From contig CAKUDJ010000070.1 in NCBI GenBank assembly GCA_934644855.1, forward strand, positions 1-5,482: a DNA stretch of 5,482 nucleotides. Direction: 5' to 3'. The DNA is from an uncultured Elusimicrobiales bacterium (GTDB lineage: Bacteria; Elusimicrobiota; Elusimicrobia; Elusimicrobiales; Elusimicrobiaceae). The notes beneath the pieces are model-generated. The model did not search any database, was not told where the DNA came from, and saw nothing but the letters and a program-made list of their open reading frames with translations. This document shows positions 1 through 4,723 of the stretch, in pieces. Within the stretch, counting starts at the first letter, position 1. Each line of letters begins with the position of its first letter. Both the position numbers and the translations under genes were made by a program.

Positions 1-94
1 GCCCCGCCGGGATTTCCAACAATTCACGCACGGACGAAACGCCAATACGCGCCAGCATTTCTTTTTGTTCTTGAGCAGTATGGGGAATAAACAT
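1..94 (-). CDS. gcvPA: Glycine dehydrogenase (decarboxylating) subunit 1, N-terminal fragment (cut by window edge)
   Basis: Only the first 31 codons lie in the window. The peptide begins MFIPHTAQEQKEMLARIGVS and continues with a VRELLEIPAG-like stretch. This is the characteristic N-terminus of the split P-protein alpha subunit: an IPHT motif, then a helix ending in a GVSS-x-x-ELL pattern. Single-chain GcvP instead carries an RHIGP-type motif here, so a split P protein (GcvPA plus GcvPB) is inferred, with gcvPB expected further left. With its partner, the subunit would form the PLP enzyme that decarboxylates glycine and loads the aminomethyl group onto GcvH. The ATG at 92-94 is preceded by AAGAGG at a suitable distance. 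The gene follows gcvT and gcvH in the same direction and is presumably the third gene of the operon. The assignment rests on a short stretch plus strong context. Confidence 0.85.
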   Translation of the reverse strand, partial: MFIPHTAQEQKEMLARIGVSSVRELLEIPAG

Positions 95-117
95 AAAACC
101 TCTTTATTTATAAAATA

Positions 118-133
118 CCCCGCCAAAGCGGGG
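118..133 (-). other. GC-rich hairpin between gcvH and gcvPA
   Basis: A perfect 6-bp stem (CCCCGC/GCGGGG) with a 4-nt loop sits in the 67-nt gap between gcvH and gcvPA. On the minus (transcribed) strand it is followed by TATTTTAT, an interrupted U-rich run. It could be a partial terminator or an RNA-processing/stability element that makes gcvPA expression differ from gcvT-gcvH. The stem is short and the U run imperfect, so complete termination seems unlikely. Confidence 0.4.
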
Positions 134-161
134 ATTTATATTTCCAAATGGCGCAAAAAGG

Positions 162-542
162 TTATTTTTGCAGGGTGCCTTGGTAAGCGGCAAAGTCCAG
201 CAGGGCGTCATATTCGGCCGGGGCGGACATTTTAATTTTGAACAGCCAACCGTTGCCGTGCGCTTCCCGGTTGACCAAAGCGGGGTCGTCTTTCAACGCT
301 TCGTTTACTTCCACAATTTCCCCGCTGACGGGCGCGTAAATTTCGGACGCGGATTTAACCGATTCAATCACACAGCAATTTTGCCCGGCGGCCACTTTTT
401 GGCCTACTTTCGGCAAGTCCACAAATACAATATCGCTGATTTCTTCCTGCGCGTGGTTGCTAATGCCCACCACGGCAATTTCTCCGTCTTTATAAGCCCA
501 TTCGTGGCTTTTGGCATAACGGCTGTTTTCTGCGGTATACAT
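162..542 (-). CDS. gcvH: Glycine cleavage system H protein (lipoyl carrier)
   Basis: A 126-residue protein, the usual GcvH length. It is the mobile carrier of the glycine cleavage complex: a lipoyl group on one lysine picks up the aminomethyl moiety from P protein, presents it to T protein, and is reoxidised by dihydrolipoamide dehydrogenase. Visible hallmarks are the N-terminal YAKSHEWAY segment (about residues 9-17), GISNHAQEEISDIVFVDLP (about 26-44), and the lipoylation motif ESVKSASEIYAPVSGEI (60-76), with Lys63 as the predicted attachment site. The tail has the expected NGWLFKIK strand. The ATG at 540-542 is preceded by AGGAGGAG, an almost ideal SD. The gene lies 18 nt downstream of the gcvT stop, so the two are certainly co-transcribed. 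Two adjacent cysteines (56-57) shortly before the lipoyl motif are a mild peculiarity. Confidence 0.97.
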   Translation of the reverse strand: MYTAENSRYAKSHEWAYKDGEIAVVGISNHAQEEISDIVFVDLPKVGQKVAAGQNCCVIESVKSASEIYAPVSGEIVEVNEALKDDPALVNREAHGNGWLFKIKMSAPAEYDALLDFAAYQGTLQK

Positions 543-560
543 AAATAAATCTCCTCCTAA

Positions 561-1637
561 TTAAACTCTGTTTTTATAAAATGGTGTTTTTACAACTTGG
601 GCCGGAAAACGGCGGCCGTGGATTTCAATTTCAACGGCGGTTCCCTCTGCCAGGCCCGCTTGGGCATATCCCACGGCAATCCCCTTAAACAGCGGGGAAA
701 AGGTGCCGCTGGTAATGGTGCCCGCTTCCTGCGCGTTTACAAATACTTTGCACCCGGTGCGCGGCACTCCGGCGCCGGAAAGACGAAAGGCGGTCAGTTT
801 TTGTTGCACCCCGTTGGCCTTTTGCTCCGCCAACACCGGCTTGCCGATAAAATCTTCCTTAGCTAATTTTACCACCCAACCGCAGTTGGCTTCGTACGGC
901 GTGCGGGATTGGTCAGCATCTTGCCCGTTGAGCAGGTAGCCGGCTTCCAAACGCAGGACGTCACGCGCGCCCAAACCGCACGGTTTGACGCCTTCTTTTA
1001 AGAGGGCATCCCATAATTTTACGGTCGCTTCCGGCGGGAGCATTACTTCCGCGCCGTCCTCGCCGGTGTACCCGGTGCGGGTTAAATACCCGTGCGCGCC
1101 CTCAAACACAACCGGGGTGATGTGGAACCGCGCCACGCCGTTTACGTCCCCCAACACGCGCGAAAGTTTTTCCACCGCGTGCGGGCCCTGCACGGCAATC
1201 ATACCGTATTGGTCACTTACGTCCGTCACGCGCACGTTAAAGCGGGGCGCGTGTTTTTGGAGCCAGGCCACGTCTTCTTCCCGGCAGGCGGCGTTGACCA
1301 CCACCAAAAAATTTTCCGGCGTTAAACAAAAAGCAATTAAATCGTCAATAATCGTTCCGCGCTCGGTTAACATGTGGGAATACGTCCCCGCGCCGGGCGT
1401 GTTTTTGATGTTATTGCAGTTTACATATTGCAAAAAAGCCCACGCGTCTTTCCCTTCCACCAACACTTGGCCCATGTGGGAAACGTCAAACATTCCGGCG
1501 CCCTCGCGCACGGCTTTGTGTTCGGCAATAATGCTTTCAAACTGAACCGGCAGCAGCCAGCCGTGGAAATCCACCATACGCCCGCCGGCAGCCTGACAGG
1601 CTTGGCAGAGCGGAGTTGTTTTCAAATGATTCGTCAC
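561..1637 (-). CDS. gcvT: Aminomethyltransferase, glycine cleavage system T protein
   Basis: A 358-residue protein of normal family length. It transfers the one-carbon unit from aminomethyl-lipoyl GcvH to tetrahydrofolate, giving 5,10-methylene-THF and ammonia in the cytoplasm. Recognisable family blocks are FHGWLLPVQF (24-33), GMFDVSHMGQ (48-57), the TIIDDLIAF block (95-103) with the Asp98/Asp99 pair holding the catalytic aspartate, VVVNAA (112-117), the folate-site segment RTGYTGEDGAEV (187-198), and GLGARDVLRLEAGYLLNGQD (221-240). The C-terminal barrel ends with GTFSPLFKGIAVGYA-like sequence (311-325). The start is a GTG (1635-1637), supported by a GGAGGAA SD about 6 nt upstream and by the family N-terminus immediately after (KTTPLCQAC). 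It is the first gene of the minus-strand operon and divergent from the metallopeptidase gene. No glycine riboswitch is seen upstream. Confidence 0.97.
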   Translation of the reverse strand: MTNHLKTTPLCQACQAAGGRMVDFHGWLLPVQFESIIAEHKAVREGAGMFDVSHMGQVLVEGKDAWAFLQYVNCNNIKNTPGAGTYSHMLTERGTIIDDLIAFCLTPENFLVVVNAACREEDVAWLQKHAPRFNVRVTDVSDQYGMIAVQGPHAVEKLSRVLGDVNGVARFHITPVVFEGAHGYLTRTGYTGEDGAEVMLPPEATVKLWDALLKEGVKPCGLGARDVLRLEAGYLLNGQDADQSRTPYEANCGWVVKLAKEDFIGKPVLAEQKANGVQQKLTAFRLSGAGVPRTGCKVFVNAQEAGTITSGTFSPLFKGIAVGYAQAGLAEGTAVEIEIHGRRFPAQVVKTPFYKNRV

Positions 1638-1688
1638 GGTGTTCCTCCAAAAGTATAAAAGTATTGTATAAAATAATGGGCAAAAAAA

Positions 1689-1694
1689 AGTATA
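1689..1694 (-). promoter_or_regulatory. Possible -10 box for the gcvT operon
   Basis: The AT-rich gap upstream of gcvT holds three copies of GTATAAAA (1653-1660, 1666-1673, 1690-1697). Read on the minus strand these give TATACT or TATACA hexamers. The copy at 1689-1694 (TATACT) leaves room for a leader of about 45 nt that includes the SD; the nearest copy would crowd the SD. No good -35 is visible (best match TGTAAA, three of six), so the exact promoter is uncertain. Confidence 0.3.
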
Positions 1695-1748
1695 AAATAA
1701 AAAAGATTAGTTTTACATATTCCCCTTGCCGTAAGTGCGGGTGTGAAT

Positions 1749-1757
1749 TGCTATAAT
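1749..1757 (+). promoter_or_regulatory. Extended -10 promoter of the metallopeptidase gene, predicting a leaderless mRNA
   Basis: The sequence TGCTATAAT is a perfect extended -10 element (TG-n-TATAAT). A weak -35-like TTGCCG lies at 1726-1731 with an over-long 20-bp spacer, so the extended -10 is probably the main determinant. The hexamer ends 6 nt before the ATG at 1764. Standard spacing therefore places the transcription start on or next to the A of the start codon. No SD lies upstream of the ATG. Confidence 0.65.
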
Positions 1758-1763
1758 ATAATT

Positions 1764-2453
1764 ATGGCAGATACGCAAAGCGTCATCAGTGACGTAAAAC
1801 TTTTTTTAGAGCGGCTCAAAAAAGAGCTGCCCGAAGTGTTTTCCGGCAAAAACGCCGCGCAGGATTGTGCCCAACCGGCCGAACAAAACCGGGTGCTGTA
1901 TAACGGCAACCTGTACGAAGCGCGTATGTACCTGACCCCGGACCAGGAACCCGGGGTAGCGTTTGACGGGAATATTTTTCATATTTATTTATGCAGCAAG
2001 CAAGACTCCCCGGCGGACTTGGTCACGCAATGGCTGAAAGACAAAGCCGGGGAAACCTTATGTGCCAAAACCCGCCAATGGGCCGACAAAATGGGCGTGG
2101 AATACAACAACATTGTTATTAAAGACCAACGCACCTTGTGGGCCAGCTGCTCCGGCAAAAAGAATATCAATTATTCTTACCGCATTATCAAAATGCCGTT
2201 GGCCGTGCAGGATTATTTAATGGTGCATGAGCTTGCCCACCTGGTACACATGAACCACGGGCAGGAATACTGGCAATTAGTGGCCCAATACAGCCCCGAT
2301 TACAACTTGCACCGCAAGTGGCTCAACGAAAACAAAGGCTCTATTTTTGCCGAGGTGGAGCTTGCTTATCATGCGCCGGAACAAGAAAACGCCCCGGCAG
2401 AAACTCCGGCGGACTCCGCCGCACCCGACACCAAAACTCCGGCCGAAAAATAG
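1764..2453 (+). CDS. YgjP-like (DUF45) zinc metallopeptidase
   Basis: A 229-residue predicted cytoplasmic metal-dependent hydrolase; no signal peptide or membrane segment is visible. The C-terminal half carries the family signature: the zinc motif HELAH (155-159) with a third ligand His165 in MNHGQEYW, followed by PDYNLHRKWLNEN (178-190). Before it lies TLWASCSGKKNINYSYR (124-140), matching the family's RWGSCS-x(n)-N-x-N-x-R block but with Leu for Arg and Ala for Gly. The N-terminal half (about 45-110) fits the family's beta-rich domain. The first 25 residues form a charged helix, and the last about 25 are a Pro/Ala/Glu-rich, probably disordered tail. The ATG at 1764 is preferred over an in-frame GTG at 1743, because a consensus -10 box lies between them. 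The family's substrate is not established, and the neighbours give no clear clue. Confidence 0.85.
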   Translation: MADTQSVISDVKLFLERLKKELPEVFSGKNAAQDCAQPAEQNRVLYNGNLYEARMYLTPDQEPGVAFDGNIFHIYLCSKQDSPADLVTQWLKDKAGETLCAKTRQWADKMGVEYNNIVIKDQRTLWASCSGKKNINYSYRIIKMPLAVQDYLMVHELAHLVHMNHGQEYWQLVAQYSPDYNLHRKWLNENKGSIFAEVELAYHAPEQENAPAETPADSAAPDTKTPAEK

Positions 2454-2460
2454 CTTTTAT

Positions 2461-2476
2461 ACCGTTTGAAAACGGT
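2461..2476. other. Small hairpin just after the metallopeptidase stop
   Basis: A perfect 6-bp stem ACCGTT/AACGGT with a TGAA loop starts 7 nt after the stop codon. It lacks a following T-run on either strand, so it is a poor terminator but may protect the 3' end of the plus-strand transcript. Confidence 0.35.
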
Positions 2477-2489
2477 TTACCGCAGACAC

Positions 2490-2525
2490 AAAAACTCACG
2501 CCGCACCCTGCCCGGTGCGGCGTGA
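2490..2525 (-). terminator. Intrinsic terminator of the secreted trypsin-like gene
   Basis: A perfect 12-bp GC-rich stem (2496-2507 with 2514-2525) has a 6-nt loop, CTGCCC. On the minus strand it is followed by GTTTTTG (A-run at 2490-2494 on the plus strand). It lies about 75 nt beyond the stop of the minus-strand gene at 2599. The plus strand has no T-run after the stem, so minus-strand use is favoured, although the hairpin may also slow plus-strand transcription. Confidence 0.8.
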
Positions 2526-2537
2526 ATAGTTTCAGCA

Positions 2538-2565
2538 GGTGCGAGGAGACTGTTTTATGCGCACC
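2538..2565. other. Hairpin sharing its arm sequence with the neighbouring terminator
   Basis: A 6-bp stem GGTGCG (2538-2543) / CGCACC (2560-2565) encloses a 16-nt loop. The same two hexamers occur inside the terminator stem (CGCACC at 2502-2507, GGTGCG at 2514-2519), so the arms can pair in alternative ways. On the plus strand the loop contains AGGAG followed by TTTTATG, which looks like a ribosome site but leads only into sequence antisense to the neighbouring gene. Confidence 0.4.
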
Positions 2566-2570
2566 CTTAA

Positions 2571-2593
2571 TCCGGCCGTATGGCCCGGCCGGA
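2571..2593. other. GC-rich hairpin next to the stop of the trypsin-like gene
   Basis: A 7-bp stem TCCGGCC (2571-2577) / GGCCGGA (2587-2593) has a 9-nt loop. On the plus strand it is followed after a few bases by ATTTATTTTTTC, so it may act as a weak plus-strand terminator for the metallopeptidase transcript. That T-run is also the lysine codons and stop of the opposing gene. Confidence 0.35.
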
Positions 2594-2598
2594 CAAAT

Positions 2599-3348
2599 TT
2601 ATTTTTTCAATACGGCCGCGCCGTTATCCATACGCAGGACCGCCAACGCATCTTCCGGCGAAGACATCCACCCTACCGGCAAGCGTTTGGGCACATAACT
2701 GCACAAGGCCACCACTTTGCCTTTATAAAAGAAAGGCGTGCCGCGTTTCATGGTCTTTTTAATACCAAACGGGCTGCGGTTGGCGCGGGGGGACAAAACC
2801 CCATGGCTTAAAAAGAAACTTACCGCCGCACTATAAATGTTCTCCCCATACGCACTTTCCAAACTAGCCCCTTTGGGCGCTATGCCCGCGGCTACCGCCG
2901 GAACGTGCTGAATCAACGCGGCAGGCAATACGGCCGAGGCAAACTCTCCGTGTATTTGCAGGTTTTCCCCGGATACGGTAATTTTTTGCCCGTTATACAG
3001 GCGTACTTTCATGGTTTTTAAGGTATAAGCCCCGTTTTTGGCGCAACCCGCCACGGTAAGCACGCGGCCGTTGACCACCACGCCGGAGCAGGAGGTGTAA
3101 TCCACCCTTGTTTGCCAGCGGGTGCGTTTTCTTACATTCCCGATGCGGTAATGCGTTTTGTGATACGGGCTTTTTTGTTCCCAGTAAAAGGATAAAGAAA
3201 CTTCGGGCGTTTGTTTGGCTTGCGCCTGTTGGGCGCGGCGGGCGGCCAAATCTTTACTGTGCAGCACTTTATCCACGTGTTCAGCCGTGTTGGCAAACGC
3301 CGGAACAGCAGCTAATAAAAGGACAGCAGACAACAACTTTGTATTCAT
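2599..3348 (-). CDS. Secreted trypsin-fold protein with apparently lost catalytic residues (predicted pseudoprotease)
   Basis: A 249-residue protein with a Sec signal peptide: MNTK, a hydrophobic core, then AFA with predicted cleavage before Asn20. The mature part resembles an S1 (trypsin-like) protease. CSGVVVNGRVLTVAGC (87-102) matches the block around the catalytic His, including the two cysteines that form the canonical disulfide, but Gly101 stands where His belongs. KRGTPFFYKGKVVALCSY (201-218) matches the GDSGGPLF-x(n)-VVGI block, with Arg202 at the Ser position. No clear catalytic Asp is found; GEFASAVL (134-141) is the nearest candidate. Inference: a non-enzymatic, exported or periplasmic protein with a binding or structural role. 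The start at 3348 has an AGGAG SD 8 nt upstream and directly precedes the signal peptide; the reading frame extends to 3411 but lacks a signal there. It is a single-gene unit with its own promoter and terminator. The fold call comes from motif matching only. Confidence 0.7.
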   Translation of the reverse strand: MNTKLLSAVLLLAAVPAFANTAEHVDKVLHSKDLAARRAQQAQAKQTPEVSLSFYWEQKSPYHKTHYRIGNVRKRTRWQTRVDYTSCSGVVVNGRVLTVAGCAKNGAYTLKTMKVRLYNGQKITVSGENLQIHGEFASAVLPAALIQHVPAVAAGIAPKGASLESAYGENIYSAAVSFFLSHGVLSPRANRSPFGIKKTMKRGTPFFYKGKVVALCSYVPKRLPVGWMSSPEDALAVLRMDNGAAVLKK

Positions 3349-3354
3349 TTCGGT

Positions 3355-3436
3355 TTCTCCTAAATATAACTTTGATATAGTTATTATACAAAAGTTAGGC
3401 AAGACTAACAAGCATTTTTTAGGAGAACCTAACTTT
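3355..3436. repeat. Nested inverted repeats across the promoter of the trypsin-like gene
   Basis: Perfect 9-bp inverted repeat AAAGTTAGG (3391-3399) / CCTAACTTT (3428-3436). Perfect 10-bp inverted repeat TTCTCCTAAA (3355-3364) / TTTAGGAGAA (3418-3427); its left arm contains the SD of the downstream gene. Shorter pairs are GTTAG (3394-3398) / CTAAC (3405-3409) and TTAGG (3419-3423) / CCTAA (3428-3432). One arm lies in the promoter spacer and another upstream of the -35, as operator half-sites might. AT-rich chance similarity cannot be excluded. Confidence 0.45.
3383..3411 (-). promoter_or_regulatory. Sigma-70-type promoter of the trypsin-like gene
   Basis: On the minus strand, TTGTTA (3411-3406) and a perfect TATAAT (3388-3383) are separated by exactly 17 bp. 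Transcription would begin near 3376, giving a leader of about 28 nt that contains the AGGAG SD. Arms of several inverted repeats lie within and around this promoter. Confidence 0.7.
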
Positions 3437-3456
3437 CCGACGGTAAAAATTTATTT

Positions 3457-4026
3457 TTAATAGACTAAAAACCCCACCAATCCGCTTAAAATAATCATTT
3501 TGACAGGCCCCAACTTAAAAAAATAAGTGGCGCAAAAAGCCCCGGCAAAAAACAAAAAACTTTTATAATCTATAAAATTTTCCGCGTTGCAAAGCACCAA
3601 CGCCGCGGCAGCTATTAGCCCCACCACCGCCGGGCGCAAAGCGCCGAAAACCGCCTTCACGCCGGATGATTCTTTATATTTTAAGAAATACTTGCTTACC
3701 AATAACATTAAAATAAACGAGGGCAAACACACCGCAAACGTAGCCACGCAGCTGCCCAACACGCCTCCCCACGCGGCCCCATGCGGCCCCAGCGCAGTTA
3801 AACACCAATCGTGCCCGGCGGTGTAGCCTGTATAGGTAGCCAGGTTAATGCCAATGGGGCCGGGGGTCATTTGGCTGACGGCCACAATATCGGTAAATTC
3901 CGCCGTATTCAGCCAAGCCTGTTTATACACAACCTCGTGTTGGATAAATGAAATCATGGCGTACCCGCCGCCGAAGTTAAACAAACCTATCTTAAAAAAA
4001 GTGAAAAAAAGTTTCCAAAAAATCAT
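3457..4026 (-). CDS. Chromate-family (CHR) transporter, second short subunit
   Basis: A 189-residue hydrophobic inner-membrane protein of the short-chain CHR type, in which two half-size proteins encoded side by side make the functional transporter. Family marks are FNFGGGYAM (16-24), the QMTPGPIGINLATYTGY block (52-68), LPSF (101-104) and RPAVVGLIAA (131-140). Several hydrophobic stretches span about 1-20, 88-112, 130-148, 156-170 and 176-189. Between the GY at 67-68 and LPSF there is an extra loop of about 15 residues (HDWCLTALGPHGAAW region) compared with its partner. The ATG overlaps the TGA of the upstream gene (ATGA), implying translational coupling; a weak GGGGG lies upstream. Chromate efflux is the named activity of the family. 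In a gene pair without resistance neighbours the natural anion is unknown, so no symbol is given. Confidence 0.88.
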   Translation of the reverse strand: MIFWKLFFTFFKIGLFNFGGGYAMISFIQHEVVYKQAWLNTAEFTDIVAVSQMTPGPIGINLATYTGYTAGHDWCLTALGPHGAAWGGVLGSCVATFAVCLPSFILMLLVSKYFLKYKESSGVKAVFGALRPAVVGLIAAAALVLCNAENFIDYKSFLFFAGAFCATYFFKLGPVKMIILSGLVGFLVY

Positions 4027-4553
4027 TTTTTACGCCCCCACAACCAACCGGCAAGTCCGGCCAGCACAATAATCCCCGCCGGGGAAAGCCCCGCTTTCCA
4101 TACTCCCAGGGCCACCGCGGCCGGCACCAACCACGCCGCCGGGCGTTTGCACACCGTGCGGCCGATATTTACCACCGGCACGGCAATCAGCGCCACCACG
4201 GCGGGGCGAATTCCCTTAAAAATACGCGCTACTACCGGGTTATCTTTATATCCCCTAAAGCAAAGGGCTATCAGCAAAATGATGACAAAAGACGGCAACA
4301 CCGCACCCAATGTAGCCGCTACGCTCCCCCAGGTGCCTTTTATTTTATACCCCACAAAAATAGCCATATTTACCGCCAAAATACCGGGGGCAGATTGGGC
4401 AATGGCCACCAAATCTAAAAATTCCGGGCGGTCTATCCATTTTTTATTATCCACAATTTCGCGCTCAATAAGGGGGAGCATGGCATAGCCGCCGCCCAAA
4501 GTAAACGCGCCGATTTTGGCAAAAATCCAAAATAAAACCAAATACATTTTCAT
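4023..4553 (-). CDS. Chromate-family (CHR) transporter, first short subunit
   Basis: A 176-residue integral membrane protein, partner of the adjacent CHR half. Diagnostic segments are FTLGGGYAMLPLIE (17-30), AQSAPGILAVNMAIFVGY (52-69), LGAVLPSFVIILL (82-94) and GIRPAVVALIAVP (114-126). The protein ends in GWLWGRKK, a positively charged tail. Paired short CHR proteins usually insert in opposite orientations to form one transporter; that is family knowledge, not visible here. The ATG at 4551-4553 has no SD. Instead an extended -10 box ends 6 nt upstream, so the mRNA is probably leaderless. A second in-frame ATG two codons later (4547) also lacks an SD. The 4-nt overlap with the following gene makes a two-gene operon. 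The ion transported cannot be told from sequence. Confidence 0.88.
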   Translation of the reverse strand: MKMYLVLFWIFAKIGAFTLGGGYAMLPLIEREIVDNKKWIDRPEFLDLVAIAQSAPGILAVNMAIFVGYKIKGTWGSVAATLGAVLPSFVIILLIALCFRGYKDNPVVARIFKGIRPAVVALIAVPVVNIGRTVCKRPAAWLVPAAVALGVWKAGLSPAGIIVLAGLAGWLWGRKK

Positions 4554-4559
4554 AAAATT

Positions 4560-4568
4560 ATTTTATCA
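4560..4568 (-). promoter_or_regulatory. Extended -10 promoter of the CHR operon, predicting a leaderless mRNA
   Basis: On the minus strand TGATAAAAT is an extended -10 element (TG-n-TAAAAT), one base off the TATAAT consensus. The hexamer ends 6 nt before the ATG at 4553, the same spacing as at the metallopeptidase gene. The -35 region is GC-rich with no recognisable match. Transcription is predicted to start at or next to the start codon. Confidence 0.5.
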
Positions 4569-4672
4569 ATTTATGCCGGGCCCCGGGCCTCTTAAAAATG
4601 CGCCCGAATCTAGGCCTTCTTGCACTTTATGCCCGGCAGTTTCCGGCGGACAAGTAATTCCCTGACAAGCAC

Positions 4673-4704
4673 AACGCCCCGGCGGAGCGGCCGGGGCGTT
4701 TTTT
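4673..4704 (+). terminator. Strong intrinsic terminator, T-run on the plus strand
   Basis: A 10-bp perfect stem AACGCCCCGG (4673-4682) / CCGGGGCGTT (4691-4700), extendable by one C-G pair, runs straight into six T (4699-4704). That polarity suits plus-strand transcription, yet no plus-strand gene lies upstream between 2453 and here. On the minus strand it stands about 23 nt past the amidase stop, the expected place for that gene's terminator, but is followed only by GTTGTGCTTGT. It may serve the amidase, or work in both directions, or end an unannotated plus-strand RNA. Confidence 0.75.
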
Positions 4705-4723
4705 ATAGGGGCGGTTGTAAATT

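Noticed and set aside
168..548. Plus-strand open frame (126 codons) mirroring gcvH
   Set aside because: It lies almost exactly opposite gcvH, has no ribosome site and shows no protein-family features.
985..1545. Long plus-strand open frame (186 codons) opposite gcvT
   Set aside because: It is a shadow of gcvT: no SD, low-complexity Ser/Thr/Pro-rich translation, no recognisable domain. The opposite strand has an unmistakable full-length GcvT.
1743..1763. Upstream GTG start for the metallopeptidase
   Set aside because: It would place the consensus -10 box TATAAT inside the coding sequence, and it has no SD. The ATG at 1764 fits better.
1638..1763. Glycine riboswitch upstream of gcvT
   Set aside because: The gap is 126 bp of AT-rich sequence without the tandem conserved GGA-containing helices of glycine aptamers.
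2539..2811. Plus-strand frame whose internal ATG at 2557 is preceded by AGGAG
   Set aside because: The SD-like site is real as sequence, but the frame runs for most of its length antisense to the signal-peptide gene, and its translation has no domain character. I treat it as chance and mention it only under the hairpin cluster.
3349..3411. N-terminal extension of the trypsin-like protein to 3411
   Set aside because: The extension spans the promoter and SD, and it would bury the signal peptide. The ATG at 3348 has an ideal SD.
3444..3459. TAAAAAT/ATTTTTA repeat just after the second CHR gene as a terminator
   Set aside because: The stem is made only of A-T pairs with a 2-nt loop, which is too weak and too tight to act as a terminator.
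4578..4590. GGGCCCCGGGCC run upstream of the CHR operon as an operator
   Set aside because: The overlapping GGGCCC and CCCGGG palindromes leave no room for a loop and are expected in a GC-rich patch. There is no second copy nearby.
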